From contig JBJHBW010000007.1 of assembly GCA_050485685.1 (NCBI GenBank), positions 1 to 64,000 on the forward strand: a stretch of DNA of 64,000 nucleotides. The letters run 5' to 3'. This DNA comes from JBJHBP01 sp050485685 (GTDB lineage: Bacteria > Pseudomonadota > Gammaproteobacteria > Steroidobacterales > Rariloculaceae). Every line of letters starts with the position of its first letter. Position 1 is the first letter of the stretch. Both the position numbers and the translations under genes were made by a program. Shown piece after piece: positions 40,046 through 48,888 of this stretch. Under the pieces are notes generated by a model, which saw only the letters and a program-made list of their open reading frames with translations, searched no databases and was not told the origin of the DNA.

Positions 40046-40534
40046 TCAACCGAGTATGTCTTCGACTGAACGGCCACGCTTGGCCGCGATTTCCTGCGGC
40101 GAACGCATCTTGGTCAATGCATTCAGCGTCGCCCGCACCACGTTGATCGGGTTGCGCGAACCGTAGCTCTTCGCGAGCACGTTGCGCACGCCTGCACACT
40201 CGAACACCGCGCGCATGGCACCCCCGGCGATGATGCCGGTACCGTCCGATGCCGGCTGCATGAACACCCGGGTCGCACCGTGACGGCCCTGCAGTTCGTA
40301 TTGCAGCGTGTCTTTCTTCAGGCGCAGCGTGCGCAGGTTCTTACGCGCTGCCTGCATGGCCTTCTGGATCGCCAGCGGCAGTTCGCGCGCCTTGCCGTAG
40401 CCGTAGCCGACACGCCCGGCGCCATCGCCGACCACGGTCAGGGCCGTGAAACCGAACTGGCGGCCGCCCTTGACGACCTTTGCAACGCGATTGACCGCGA
40501 CCAGCTTTTCCTGGAGTTCTTCCGTTGTCGCCAT
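40046..40534 (-). CDS. rpsE: 30S ribosomal protein S5
   Basis: 162 residues with the double-stranded RNA-binding fold (KLVAVNRVAKVVKGGRQFGF, TALTVVGDGAGRVGYGYGKA) and the ribosomal S5 C-terminal domain. It helps decoding accuracy. It starts 1 base after the rplR stop. Confidence 0.97.
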   Translation of the reverse strand: MATTEELQEKLVAVNRVAKVVKGGRQFGFTALTVVGDGAGRVGYGYGKARELPLAIQKAMQAARKNLRTLRLKKDTLQYELQGRHGATRVFMQPASDGTGIIAGGAMRAVFECAGVRNVLAKSYGSRNPINVVRATLNALTKMRSPQEIAAKRGRSVEDILG

Positions 40535-40535
40535 T

Positions 40536-40889
40536 TCAGATCCTCAAACCGGCTTCGCGCGCGCTGTCGGCCAGTGCCTTCACCCGCCCGTGGTAACGAA
40601 AACCGGAACGGTCAAACGCCACCTGCTCAATACCTTTTTCCCGGGCCTTTTCGGCCAGGCGCTTGCCAACCGCTGCTGCGGCGGCGGTATTACCCGTGCC
40701 TTTCAGCGTTTCGCGCAGCTGTTTGTCGACCGTCGATGCGCTGCACACCACCGTCCCGCCATCGGGCGCGATCACCTGCGCATAGATGTGTCGCGGCGTG
40801 CGATGAATGCACAGCCTGTAGGCGCCTGTCAGCGCGATTCGAGCTCTTGCCTTGCGCGCACGGCGCTGGCGTTTTTCCCGCTTCTGCAT
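40536..40889 (-). CDS. rplR: 50S ribosomal protein L18
   Basis: 117 residues. It binds 5S rRNA. AYRLCIHRTPRHIYAQVIAP, GNTAAAAAVGKRLAEKAREK and the ending FDRSGFRYHGRVKALADSAR are the L18 hallmarks. Confidence 0.97.
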   Translation of the reverse strand: MQKREKRQRRARKARARIALTGAYRLCIHRTPRHIYAQVIAPDGGTVVCSASTVDKQLRETLKGTGNTAAAAAVGKRLAEKAREKGIEQVAFDRSGFRYHGRVKALADSAREAGLRI

Positions 40890-40898
40890 ATCCCGGCC

Positions 40899-41432
40899 CT
40901 ACTTCTTCTTCGCTTCCTTCAGCACGATGCGCTCGTCGGAATACCTTACGCCCTTGCCCTTGTAAGGCTCCGGCGGACGGTAACGGCGCACCTCGGCGGC
41001 CACCTGGCCGACGCGCTGCTTGTCAATACCCTTGATCAGAATTTCCGACTGGCTGGGGGTCTCGATGCTGATACCTTCCGGCACCGGATACTGCACCGGA
41101 TGAGAAAAGCCCAGCGACAGATTCAGCGTGGCTCCCTGCGCCTGCGCGCGGTAACCAACTCCGACCAGTTCCAGCTTGCGCTGGAAGCCCTCACTGACGC
41201 CGGTGACCATATTCTGTACCAGCGCTCGCGTCGTGCCCGCTATCGCATTCGCGAAACGGCTGCCCGAGCGCGCGGCGACCGTCAGCTGGCCGTCCTCGAC
41301 CTTGACCTCAACCTCGGGATTCAGCTCGATAGCGAGGCTTCCCTTCGGACCCTTGACCGTCAGTTCCGCGCCCTTCACCTCGGCGGACACGCCGCTGGCG
41401 ATGACTACGGGACGTTTCGCAACTCTGGACAT
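40899..41432 (-). CDS. rplF: 50S ribosomal protein L6
   Basis: 177 residues with the duplicated L6 domain; MSRVAKRPVVIASGVSAEVK and the C-terminal RPPEPYKGKGVRYSDERIVL are diagnostic. It supports the sarcin-ricin region. It lies 39 bases after rpsH. Confidence 0.97.
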   Translation of the reverse strand: MSRVAKRPVVIASGVSAEVKGAELTVKGPKGSLAIELNPEVEVKVEDGQLTVAARSGSRFANAIAGTTRALVQNMVTGVSEGFQRKLELVGVGYRAQAQGATLNLSLGFSHPVQYPVPEGISIETPSQSEILIKGIDKQRVGQVAAEVRRYRPPEPYKGKGVRYSDERIVLKEAKKK

Positions 41433-41471
41433 AGTCTTAACTCGTTATTACGACGGGTGCGAACGGCGTCA

Positions 41472-41867
41472 TTACGACACTACGCACAACACCTCACCGC
41501 CATGACCTTCGGCCCGCGCGCGACGATCGGTCATCACGCCCCGGGACGTGGACACGACCGCGATCCCGAGACCGCCCTGTACTTTCGGCAACTCGTCAAC
41601 GCTGCGATAGATACGCAGGCCCGGACGACTCACCCGCTCTATGCGCTCAATGACCGGCTGATCGCGGTGGTATTTCAGCTCGATCGTCAATGTCTGCTTG
41701 CCTTCGACTTCCTTGGTGCTGACACCGGCCACATAGCCTTCTTCCTCAAGCACTTTCGCAATGGCCTCTTTCTGCTTCGATGCCGGCATCGTCACTGACG
41801 CCTTGCGGGCCTGCTGGCCATTACGGATACGCGTAAGCAGGTCGGCGATTGGATCGGTCATACTCAT
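41472..41867 (-). CDS. rpsH: 30S ribosomal protein S8
   Basis: 131 residues, MSMTDPIADLLTRIRNGQQA and the C-terminal GGLGIAVVSTSRGVMTDRRA. It binds central 16S rRNA; in E. coli S8 represses the spc operon at the rplN-rplX-rplE region. Confidence 0.97.
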   Translation of the reverse strand: MSMTDPIADLLTRIRNGQQARKASVTMPASKQKEAIAKVLEEEGYVAGVSTKEVEGKQTLTIELKYHRDQPVIERIERVSRPGLRIYRSVDELPKVQGGLGIAVVSTSRGVMTDRRARAEGHGGEVLCVVS

Positions 41868-41884
41868 CGCTGTGTCTCCCTGAC

Positions 41885-42190
41885 TTACCAGCTCGCCTTG
41901 GTCAGGCCCGGAATGTCGCCACGCATGGCAGCTTCCCGCAGCTTGTTACGACCGAGACCAAATTTGCGATAAAAACCGTGCGGGCGGCCGGATATGGAGC
42001 ACCTGTTACGAAGGCGCACCGGGCTCGCGTCACGCGGCAGCGACTGCAGCGACTGCTGAGCGGCCAGGCGTTCTTCATCGGTAGCCGTCGGGCTGCTGAT
42101 AATGCGCTTGTACTCGGCCCGCTTCGCGGCGTATTTCAGCACGGTGCGCTCGCGGCGCGCCTGCTTGGCGAGTGTAGATTTCTTCGCCAT
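41885..42190 (-). CDS. rpsN: 30S ribosomal protein S14
   Basis: 101 residues, the long zinc-independent form: the C-terminal region reads RLRNRCSISGRPHGFYRKFG without the CXXC pairs. Its ATG overlaps the last base of the rplE stop at 42190. Confidence 0.97.
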   Translation of the reverse strand: MAKKSTLAKQARRERTVLKYAAKRAEYKRIISSPTATDEERLAAQQSLQSLPRDASPVRLRNRCSISGRPHGFYRKFGLGRNKLREAAMRGDIPGLTKASW

Positions 42191-42741
42191 CAGGACCTCT
42201 CTTTTGTCCGCAACGGAAAGTTGAAAGCTTCAAGCAGCGCGCGACCTTCCTCGTCATTTCGCGCCGTTGTCGTAATCGAAATATCCAGCCCGCGAATCGC
42301 ATCGACCTGATCGTAATTGATCTCAGGAAAGATGATTTGCTCGCGCACGCCCATGTTGTAGTTGCCGCGCCCATCGAAGGACCGGGGCGGCAGTCCGCGA
42401 AAATCGCGGATACGCGGGATTGCGACGTTGATCAGCCGGTCCAGGAACTCATACATGCGCTCACGTCGCAGCGTGACCATGCAGCCAATCGGGAAGCCGG
42501 CGCGAATCTTGAAACTCGCAACGGAAACCCGGGCCTTGCAGGGCACCGGCTTCTGGCCGGAAATCTTCGCCAGATCGCCCATCGCATGCTCCAGTGTCTT
42601 GCGATCGGACAGGGCTTCGCCCACGCCCATGTTCAGCGTGATCTTGCTGATCCGCGGCACCGACATGCGGTTGGAAAGCTTGAGCCGCTCCATCAGCTGC
42701 GGCACAACCTCTGCTCTGTAAAATTCTTGCAGCCTGCTCAT
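42190..42741 (-). CDS. rplE: 50S ribosomal protein L5
   Basis: 183 residues. It binds 5S rRNA and P-site tRNA. NMGVGEALSDRKTLEHAMGD, FLDRLINVAIPRIRDFRGLP and GVREQIIFPEINYDQVDAIR are the family signatures. Confidence 0.97.
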   Translation of the reverse strand: MSRLQEFYRAEVVPQLMERLKLSNRMSVPRISKITLNMGVGEALSDRKTLEHAMGDLAKISGQKPVPCKARVSVASFKIRAGFPIGCMVTLRRERMYEFLDRLINVAIPRIRDFRGLPPRSFDGRGNYNMGVREQIIFPEINYDQVDAIRGLDISITTTARNDEEGRALLEAFNFPLRTKERS

Positions 42742-42746
42742 ATCCG

Positions 42747-43064
42747 TCAGCTATCCAGCACTTCGCCGTTCGACTTGAAAAAGCGGACCCTGCGGCCGTC
42801 GGCGAGCTGGCGTATGCCCACACGATCGCCACGATTGGTCGCCGGGTTAAACAGCATCACATTCGATGCATGAATCGGCTTGTCGATCTCGATGATCCCG
42901 CCCGGCTTGCCGGCATTGGGATTGCCACGCTGGTGCTTCTTCACCACGTTGACGTTCTCGACTACGACGTGGTCATCGCCCTGCACACGCGTGACGATGC
43001 CTCGTCGGCCCTTGTCCTTGCCGGCGATGACGATGACTTCATCGCCTTTCCTGATCCGTCTCAT
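42747..43064 (-). CDS. rplX: 50S ribosomal protein L24
   Basis: 105 residues with the KOW motif: KGDEVIVIAGKDKGRRGIVT near the start. It initiates 50S assembly. Five bases separate it from rplE and 23 from rplN. Confidence 0.97.
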   Translation of the reverse strand: MRRIRKGDEVIVIAGKDKGRRGIVTRVQGDDHVVVENVNVVKKHQRGNPNAGKPGGIIEIDKPIHASNVMLFNPATNRGDRVGIRQLADGRRVRFFKSNGEVLDS

Positions 43065-43087
43065 CGCAACCTCTCTCGCCCGTCGCC

Positions 43088-43456
43088 CTACAGCACTTCA
43101 GGGGCGAGTGAAATGATCTTCATGAACTTGCTGGTACGCAGCTCGCGCGTGACCGGCCCGAAAATACGGGTGCCGATCGGCTCCAGCTTGTTGTTCAGCA
43201 GCACCGCGGCATTACCGTCAAAACGGATTGCCGACCCATCCGGCCGACGCAGGCCCTTGCGGGTACGGACGACCACTGCGTGGTACATCTCGCCCTTCTT
43301 GACCCTGCCACGAGGTATTGCGTCCTTGACCGACACCTTGATGATGTCGCCCACACCGGCATATCGACGCTTGGAACCGCCCAGCACCTTGATGCACATC
43401 AGCCGACGGGCACCGCTGTTATCGGCCGCGTTCAGCACTGTCTGTGTCTGTATCAT
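43088..43456 (-). CDS. rplN: 50S ribosomal protein L14
   Basis: 122 residues: MIQTQTVLNAADNSGARRLM, IKVSVKDAIPRGRVKKGEMY and KFMKIISLAPEVL at the end. First gene of the spc operon, 10 bases after rpsQ with no evident promoter between. Confidence 0.97.
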   Translation of the reverse strand: MIQTQTVLNAADNSGARRLMCIKVLGGSKRRYAGVGDIIKVSVKDAIPRGRVKKGEMYHAVVVRTRKGLRRPDGSAIRFDGNAAVLLNNKLEPIGTRIFGPVTRELRTSKFMKIISLAPEVL

Positions 43457-43466
43457 CGGCCGCTCC

Positions 43467-43766
43467 TCAACCCTGAACTGCCGCTTCAGCAGCGGCTGCA
43501 GGCGAATTCAACACTTCAACCACCCGCCAGGATTTACGCCTGGAAATCGGACGGCACTCGACAATGGCCACCGTATCGCCTTCGCGACAGGTGTTGTCTT
43601 CGTCATGAGCAACCAGCTTGGTGGTGCGCCGGATGTACTTGCCGTACACCGGGTGCTTGACCAGACGTTCGATCGCAACCGTAACGCTCTTGTCCATCTT
43701 GTTGCTGACGACGCGGCCGACCGCGCGGCGTTCCGGCTTCTCGCCCTGAGCCTGTGCAGCGCTCAT
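43467..43766 (-). CDS. rpsQ: 30S ribosomal protein S17
   Basis: 99 residues, about 15 longer than E. coli S17 owing to the N-terminal extension MSAAQAQGEKPERRAVGRVV and an Ala-rich tail. The core RLVKHPVYGKYIRRTTKLVA and the OB fold are intact. Its ATG overlaps the rpmC stop by 4 bases; last gene of the S10 cluster. Confidence 0.95.
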   Translation of the reverse strand: MSAAQAQGEKPERRAVGRVVSNKMDKSVTVAIERLVKHPVYGKYIRRTTKLVAHDEDNTCREGDTVAIVECRPISRRKSWRVVEVLNSPAAAAEAAVQG

Positions 43767-43957
43767 TGCTCGGCACTCCTTTCACGCAAAATCGTCTTCA
43801 CGCGAGCGATGGTGCGGCGCACCTTGCCATGCTGATCGGGTCGGGCGGCCCTGCCGGTCGCACTTTGCATGCGCAGATTGAACTGCTCCCGCCGCAGCTT
43901 CGTCAGCTCCTCGGCCAGCGCCTCGTCCGTCATCGCTCTCAATTCCTTGATCTTCAT
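43763..43957 (-). CDS. rpmC: 50S ribosomal protein L29
   Basis: 64 residues, MKIKELRAMTDEALAEELTK and LRREQFNLRMQSATG. It sits at the polypeptide exit near L23. It overlaps rplP by one base and rpsQ by four. Confidence 0.96.
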   Translation of the reverse strand: MKIKELRAMTDEALAEELTKLRREQFNLRMQSATGRAARPDQHGKVRRTIARVKTILRERSAEQ

Positions 43958-44370
43958 CAGCCCGCCTGCCGTTCGACAAACTCCGTGGGAACCGGCAGCT
44001 TCGCTGCCGCCAGCCTGAACGCTTCACGCGCGATGTCCTCGCTCACGCCGGTCATTTCATAAAGCATGCGACCGGGCTGGATCTGAGCGACCCAGTACTC
44101 CACGTTGCCCTTGCCCTTGCCCTGACGCACTTCCAGCGGCTTCTTTGTGATCGGCTTGTCCGGGAATACGCGGATCCAGATCTTGCCGCCGCGCTTCACG
44201 TGCCTGGTCATGGCGCGACGCGCCGCCTCTATCTGGCGTGCAGTGAGCTGCCCGCGTCCGACGGCCTTCAGACCGAAGTCGCCGAAGCTCACGGCATTGC
44301 CGCGCTGAGCGAGGCCCCGATTACGGCCCTTGTGCTGCTTGCGGTACTTCGTGCGTTTCGGTTGAAGCAT
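43957..44370 (-). CDS. rplP: 50S ribosomal protein L16
   Basis: 137 residues, MLQPKRTKYRKQHKGRNRGL and KRGGKIWIRVFPDKPITKKP; it contacts the A-site tRNA elbow. The 65-base gap from rpsC is larger than the near-overlap seen in E. coli. Confidence 0.97.
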   Translation of the reverse strand: MLQPKRTKYRKQHKGRNRGLAQRGNAVSFGDFGLKAVGRGQLTARQIEAARRAMTRHVKRGGKIWIRVFPDKPITKKPLEVRQGKGKGNVEYWVAQIQPGRMLYEMTGVSEDIAREAFRLAAAKLPVPTEFVERQAG

Positions 44371-44435
44371 GGCTGAATTCTCAAATCTGTCCTGTAGTCA
44401 CGATGCCGGACATCCCGACACCCGTCATTGCTGTG

Positions 44436-45116
44436 TCAGGCGCGCTGCGTCTCGGCGGGTTCCGATGCGGCTTCGGCACTGTCGAACACCTCGCCACGGA
44501 ACACCCAGACCTTCACGCCGATCACGCCATAAGTGGTACGCGCTTCGGCCAGGCCGTAATCAATATCGGCACGGAAGGTATGCAGCGGCACTCGGCCCTC
44601 GCGATACCATTCCGAACGCGCAATCTCGGCACCGTTCAGCCGGCCCGACACCTTCACCTTGATGCCACCCGCGCCGATGCGCATGGTGTTGGTCACCGCA
44701 CGACGCATCGCACGACGGAACTGTACGCGGCGTTCCAGCTGCTGCGCGATACCCTCGGCAACCAGCTGCGCATCCAGCTCGGGCTTGCGGATCTCGGAAA
44801 TGTTCAGACGCACATCCTGCATCGGCATTTCCATCAGCTTTGCCACGTCGCCACGCAGCTTCTCTATGTCCTCGCCCTTCTTGCCGATCACGATGCCCGG
44901 CCTTGCCGTATGAATCGTGATGTTGGCGCGCTTGGCGGGACGCTCGATCTGAATACGACTGACGGAAGCATCCTTCAGCCTGGTTTTCAGGAACTCGCGA
45001 ATACGATGGTCCTGCTCTATGTAGGACGGGAAGGTGCGCGAGTCCGCGTACCACTTGGAACCCCACTCCTTGGTGATGCCAAGGCGTATTCCGACCGGAT
45101 TGACCTTTTGACCCAT
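44436..45116 (-). CDS. rpsC: 30S ribosomal protein S3
   Basis: 226 residues: MGQKVNPVGIRLGITKEWGS, the type-2 KH domain (HTARPGIVIGKKGEDIEKLR) and the C-terminal S3 domain ending in RGEVFDSAEAASEPAETQRA. Part of the mRNA entry helicase. Three bases after rplV. Confidence 0.97.
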   Translation of the reverse strand: MGQKVNPVGIRLGITKEWGSKWYADSRTFPSYIEQDHRIREFLKTRLKDASVSRIQIERPAKRANITIHTARPGIVIGKKGEDIEKLRGDVAKLMEMPMQDVRLNISEIRKPELDAQLVAEGIAQQLERRVQFRRAMRRAVTNTMRIGAGGIKVKVSGRLNGAEIARSEWYREGRVPLHTFRADIDYGLAEARTTYGVIGVKVWVFRGEVFDSAEAASEPAETQRA

Positions 45117-45119
45117 AAC

Positions 45120-45452
45120 TTACTCGTCGCCTACGCGCACAGTGATATGGCTGTTGCGCTTCAAAATCTGGTTGCCGCGACCCTTGGCCCTTGCCCGGTA
45201 GCGGGTGAAGAAGGGCGCGCCGTCCACCTGAACGACCGCAACCTTCAGTTCATCGATATCGGCGCCGTGGTTGTGCTCGGCGTTGGCAATCGCCGACTCC
45301 AGAACCTTGTGCACGATACGCGCAGCTTTCTTGCGGCTGAACGCGAGCACCTGCAATGCCTGACCAACCGGCTTGCCGCGAATCTGATCGGCCACCAGTC
45401 TGCACTTCTGTGGCGATACCCGCGCATAGCGCAACGTTGCTGCAACTTCCAT
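45120..45452 (-). CDS. rplV: 50S ribosomal protein L22
   Basis: 110 residues, EVAATLRYARVSPQKCRLVA through RAKGRGNQILKRNSHITVRV; its beta hairpin lines the exit tunnel. No deletion in the hairpin associated with macrolide resistance is seen. Confidence 0.97.
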   Translation of the reverse strand: MEVAATLRYARVSPQKCRLVADQIRGKPVGQALQVLAFSRKKAARIVHKVLESAIANAEHNHGADIDELKVAVVQVDGAPFFTRYRARAKGRGNQILKRNSHITVRVGDE

Positions 45453-45500
45453 TCGCTTGAACTCCAGTAACCTGCTACCCGACCGTGACCGTCAACCGCG

Positions 45501-45776
45501 TCACTTGCCGGACTTGCGGTCGCCCGAGTGACCGCGAAAAGTGCGTGTCACGGCGAACTCGCCAAGCTTGTGACCCACCATGTTCTCCGATATGAGCACC
45601 GGCACATGCTGGCGCCCGTTATGCACGGCGATCGTCAGACCGACCATGTCAGGTATCACCATGGAACGCCGCGACCAGGTCTTGATCGGACGCCTGTCGT
45701 TTGCAGCTGCAGCCTTCGCGACTTTGTTCACCAGGTGAGTGTCGACGAACGGGCCTTTCTTAATCGATCGCGGCAT
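45501..45776 (-). CDS. rpsS: 30S ribosomal protein S19
   Basis: 91 residues, MPRSIKKGPFVDTHLVNKVA and MVGHKLGEFAVTRTFRGHSG. It forms the 30S head with S13. 42 bases after rplB. Confidence 0.97.
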   Translation of the reverse strand: MPRSIKKGPFVDTHLVNKVAKAAAANDRRPIKTWSRRSMVIPDMVGLTIAVHNGRQHVPVLISENMVGHKLGEFAVTRTFRGHSGDRKSGK

Positions 45777-45818
45777 TGCTTACTCTCAAACCAGTCCAGG
45801 ATCAGTCAACGCGGTGCG

Positions 45819-46646
45819 TTACTTCTGTTTCCGTGTGCGCACGATCATCGATTTCGTACGCTTGTTGTGACGCGTCTTCGCGCCCTTGGTGGGACGACCC
45901 CACGGCGATACCGGGTGACGGCCGCCTGAAGTACGGCCTTCACCACCACCATGCGGATGGTCCACCGGATTCATTGCCACGCCGCGCACCGTCGGGCGCA
46001 CGCCGCGCCAGCGCTGCGCGCCGGCCTTGCCAAGCTTGCGCAGGTTGTGCTCGTCGTTGCCGACTTCACCCACGGTCGCACGGCAGTTCACGTGAATCTT
46101 GCGCATCTCGCCGGAGCGAAGACGCAGCGTCACGTACTCACCTTCGCGAGCAACGATCTGCACCGAGGCGCCGGCGCTTCGCGCGAGCTGCGCGCCCTTG
46201 CCCGGCTTCATTTCAACGCAATGCACCTGCGTACCAACCGGGATGTTCTTGAGCGGCATTGCGCTGCCCGGCTTGATCGGTGCGTCTACACCCGAGCTGA
46301 TCGGATCCCCGACGGAAATCCGCTTCGGCGCGAGGATGTAGCGGCGTTCACCATCGGCATACAGGACCAGCGCGATATGTGCGCTGCGGTTCGGATCGTA
46401 CTCCAGACGCTCAACGCGGCCGGCGATTCCGTCCTTGTTGCGCTTGAAATCGATAATGCGATAACGGCGCTTGTGTCCACCGCCCTTGTGACGGGTGGTG
46501 ATACGGCCGACGTTGTTGCGGCCGCCTGTTCTCGACAGCGGCGCAACCAGTGCACTGTGGGGTTCGCCCTTGTGCAGACCGGTGTTCGTGGGCCGCACGA
46601 CAAAGCGCTGGCCCGCGGAAGTTGGTTTGAGCTTTCGTACTGCCAC
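45819..46646 (-). CDS. rplB: 50S ribosomal protein L2
   Basis: 275 residues. VRKLKPTSAGQRFVVRPTNT, the OB and SH3-like domains, and the conserved C-terminal MNPVDHPHGGGEGRTSGGRH with the histidine essential for peptidyl-transferase assembly. Confidence 0.98.
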   Translation of the reverse strand: MAVRKLKPTSAGQRFVVRPTNTGLHKGEPHSALVAPLSRTGGRNNVGRITTRHKGGGHKRRYRIIDFKRNKDGIAGRVERLEYDPNRSAHIALVLYADGERRYILAPKRISVGDPISSGVDAPIKPGSAMPLKNIPVGTQVHCVEMKPGKGAQLARSAGASVQIVAREGEYVTLRLRSGEMRKIHVNCRATVGEVGNDEHNLRKLGKAGAQRWRGVRPTVRGVAMNPVDHPHGGGEGRTSGGRHPVSPWGRPTKGAKTRHNKRTKSMIVRTRKQK

Positions 46647-46667
46647 GATCGTTCTCCGCCGCGTCCG

Positions 46668-46976
46668 TTATTCGGCGCCCAGGAAGTCGATATCATGCCC
46701 CGGAGCCAGGCGCACATAGGCCTTTTTCCAGGACTGACGCTGACCCCGGATCGCGCCGAAACGCTTTGCCTTGCCGGGCACCCTGACCACGGTCACGCCG
46801 TCGACCTTGACTTCAAACAGCCATTCAACGGCACGCTTGATCTCGTTCTTGGTTGCATCCGGACGAACCTTGAATACAACCTGCCGCTTCGCGTCCGCTG
46901 CCGCGGTGGACTTCTCTGACACGTGCGGCCCGAGCAGGACCTGCGTCAGTCTCTCCTGATATGCCGCACCGCTCAT
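46668..46976 (-). CDS. rplW: 50S ribosomal protein L23
   Basis: 102 residues with a slightly longer N-terminus (MSGAAYQERLTQVLLGPHVS). VFKVRPDATKNEIKRAVEWL is diagnostic. It is the docking site for trigger factor and SRP at the tunnel exit. Overlaps rplD by ATGA. Confidence 0.97.
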   Translation of the reverse strand: MSGAAYQERLTQVLLGPHVSEKSTAAADAKRQVVFKVRPDATKNEIKRAVEWLFEVKVDGVTVVRVPGKAKRFGAIRGQRQSWKKAYVRLAPGHDIDFLGAE

Positions 46977-47578
46977 CCGAGCCGCTCCTCGATAACTTTA
47001 GCCGCTGCCGCAGTCATGACCACCTTGTCGGCCCCGGCAAGACTGACCGGATCCACCTCTGAAGCTTCCAGTACCTGCACACCAGGCAGGTTGCGCGCCG
47101 ACAGCCAAAGGTTCTCACTGAATCCCTCGACGACGATCAGGGCCTGCTCCACACCAAAGGCCGCAAGTTTCTGCGCGAGTTCCCTGGTTTTCGGAGCCGG
47201 AATCGCGAGCTCATCGACGAGCAGCAACCTGTCCTGGCGCAGCAGCTCCGAGACGATGGAGCGCATCGCACCACGGTACATCTTGCGATTCACTTTCTGC
47301 TCAAAGTTGCGGGGACGGGCCGCAAACGCCCGGCCGCCTCCGACCCAGATCGGACTGCGGCTGGTACCGGCACGTGCGCGACCGGTGCCCTTCTGACGCC
47401 AGGGCTTTGCACCGCCGCCGCTCACATCGGAGCGCGTCTTCTGCGCCTTGGTGCCCGACCGACCGCCGGCCAGATAGGCAACCACGACCTGATGAACCAG
47501 CGCCTCATTGAAAGGCACGCCGAAAGTCGCATCTGCGAGCTCCAGCTTCTGGTCGTTACCGTGCAGCTTCACTTCCAT
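46973..47578 (-). CDS. rplD: 50S ribosomal protein L4
   Basis: 201 residues. The exit-tunnel loop GGGAKPWRQKGTGRARAGTS and WVGGGRAFAARPRNFEQKVN are intact. In E. coli L4 also represses the S10 operon through its leader; in this genome the only long leader is between rpsJ and rplC. Confidence 0.97.
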   Translation of the reverse strand: MEVKLHGNDQKLELADATFGVPFNEALVHQVVVAYLAGGRSGTKAQKTRSDVSGGGAKPWRQKGTGRARAGTSRSPIWVGGGRAFAARPRNFEQKVNRKMYRGAMRSIVSELLRQDRLLLVDELAIPAPKTRELAQKLAAFGVEQALIVVEGFSENLWLSARNLPGVQVLEASEVDPVSLAGADKVVMTAAAAKVIEERLG

Positions 47579-47597
47579 GATTCAACAACTATCGAAA

Positions 47598-48254
47598 CTA
47601 GACTTTCGCCGCCTTGCCGGTTTTCACCGCCGGACGCACAAACACGCGTCCGCTGGGAGCACCGGGCACCGCGCCCTTGATCAACAAAAGATTGCGTTCC
47701 GGATCCACCCGCACGACCTCGAGATTCAGCGTGGTCGTGCGCGCATTACCCATCTGGCCAGACATCTTCTTGCCCTTGAAAACGCGTCCGGGGCTCTGGT
47801 TCTGACCTATGGAACCCGGCGCGCGATGCGACAGCGAGTTACCGTGGGTCGCGTCCTGGGTACGGAAATTGTGTCGCTTGACGGTACCGGCAAAGCCCTT
47901 ACCGCGCGACGTGCCTGTGACATCGACAATCTGGCCCGGCTCGAACAACCCGACATTGAGTTCCGCGCCAACAGCCAGCTCGTCGCCCTCGCCATCAGCG
48001 AGGCGAAATTCCCAGAGGCCCTCGCCAGGGGCTGTACCGGCGCGCGCGAAATGGCCCGCGTCGGCTCTGGTCACCCGGGATGGCTTGACTTCACCAACCG
48101 TCACCTGGATCGCGCGATAGCCGTCGCGCTCCAACGTGCGAGCGGTCGTAATCCTGTTGGGCAGAGCCTCAATCACCGTGACCGGGATGGATTCCCCGGC
48201 GTCGGTGAAAATACGGGTCATACCGCATTTGCGGCCCACGAGACCGATAGACAT
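47598..48254 (-). CDS. rplC: 50S ribosomal protein L3
   Basis: 218 residues: MSIGLVGRKCGMTRIFTDAG, DVTGTSRGKGFAGTVKRHNF and GSIGQNQSPGRVFKGKKMSG. It reaches the peptidyl-transferase centre. Unlike the compact E. coli arrangement, 296 bases with their own promoter separate it from rpsJ. Confidence 0.97.
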   Translation of the reverse strand: MSIGLVGRKCGMTRIFTDAGESIPVTVIEALPNRITTARTLERDGYRAIQVTVGEVKPSRVTRADAGHFARAGTAPGEGLWEFRLADGEGDELAVGAELNVGLFEPGQIVDVTGTSRGKGFAGTVKRHNFRTQDATHGNSLSHRAPGSIGQNQSPGRVFKGKKMSGQMGNARTTTLNLEVVRVDPERNLLLIKGAVPGAPSGRVFVRPAVKTGKAAKV

Positions 48255-48490
48255 TTCAAGTATTCCTCTGCATCCGCGCCGACTACGGTGGCCGGCGCTT
48301 CAGCCAGCACGACATCCTGCGTCCTGGCACCCTGCGGCCAAACTCGGGACCGCTAAGCGTTCCGGGCTGATTCTTCACGCCAATTCCGCGAAAAATCCGA
48401 GACCGCACGTCGGCAGCCACCCGGTGACGGCTTGCGCCGCCCTTCAACACAGTGGCCCGGCGGCGGTGAAGCCTCCCGGGCCGGTGAGTA
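48255..48490 (-). promoter_or_regulatory. Long 5' leader before rplC
   Basis: About 236 bases of transcribed spacer downstream of the predicted start near 48491. It contains no gene. The GC-rich hairpin GGCCCGG/CCGGGCC (about 48461-48482) is the clearest structure. It occupies the place where a ribosomal-protein autoregulatory leader could act; this is inference. Confidence 0.45.
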
Positions 48491-48497
48491 GCCAGCT

Positions 48498-48525
48498 ATT
48501 ATAGCAATTGCCAGCCCGCTTACAA
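48498..48525 (-). promoter_or_regulatory. Internal S10-operon promoter between rpsJ and rplC
   Basis: On the minus strand TTGTAA (48525-48520) and a perfect TATAAT (48503-48498) are 16 bases apart, 48 to 73 bases after the rpsJ stop and pointing to rplC. Confidence 0.65.
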
Positions 48526-48550
48526 CGGGCAATTCAAATCATTTCATCCG

Positions 48551-48865
48551 TCAGTTCAGCCGGATCTGCACGTCCACGCCGGCCGGCAGCTCCAGCTTCA
48601 TCAGTGCGTCGACCGTCTTGTCGGTCGGATCGACGATATCCATCAGCCGCTTGTGAGTCAGCAGCTCGTACTGATCGCGCGCGTCCTTGTTGACATGCGG
48701 CGAAATCAGCACCGTATAGCGCTCGATCTTGGTCGGCAGCGGCACAGGTCCCCGAACCGTGGCACCGGTCCGCTTCGCCGTCTCGACGATCTCGCGCGCC
48801 GACTTGTCGATCAACCGGTGATCGAAAGCCTTGAGCCGGATCCGTATGTTCTGGTTCGTTGCCAT
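48551..48865 (-). CDS. rpsJ: 30S ribosomal protein S10
   Basis: 104 residues, IRIRLKAFDHRLIDKSAREI and GPVPLPTKIERYTVLISPHV. It is also the NusE transcription factor. It is isolated: 168 bases containing a palindromic element separate it from tuf, and 296 bases from rplC. Confidence 0.97.
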   Translation of the reverse strand: MATNQNIRIRLKAFDHRLIDKSAREIVETAKRTGATVRGPVPLPTKIERYTVLISPHVNKDARDQYELLTHKRLMDIVDPTDKTVDALMKLELPAGVDVQIRLN

Positions 48866-48888
48866 TTCGGCCTTACCTCATCGCAATC

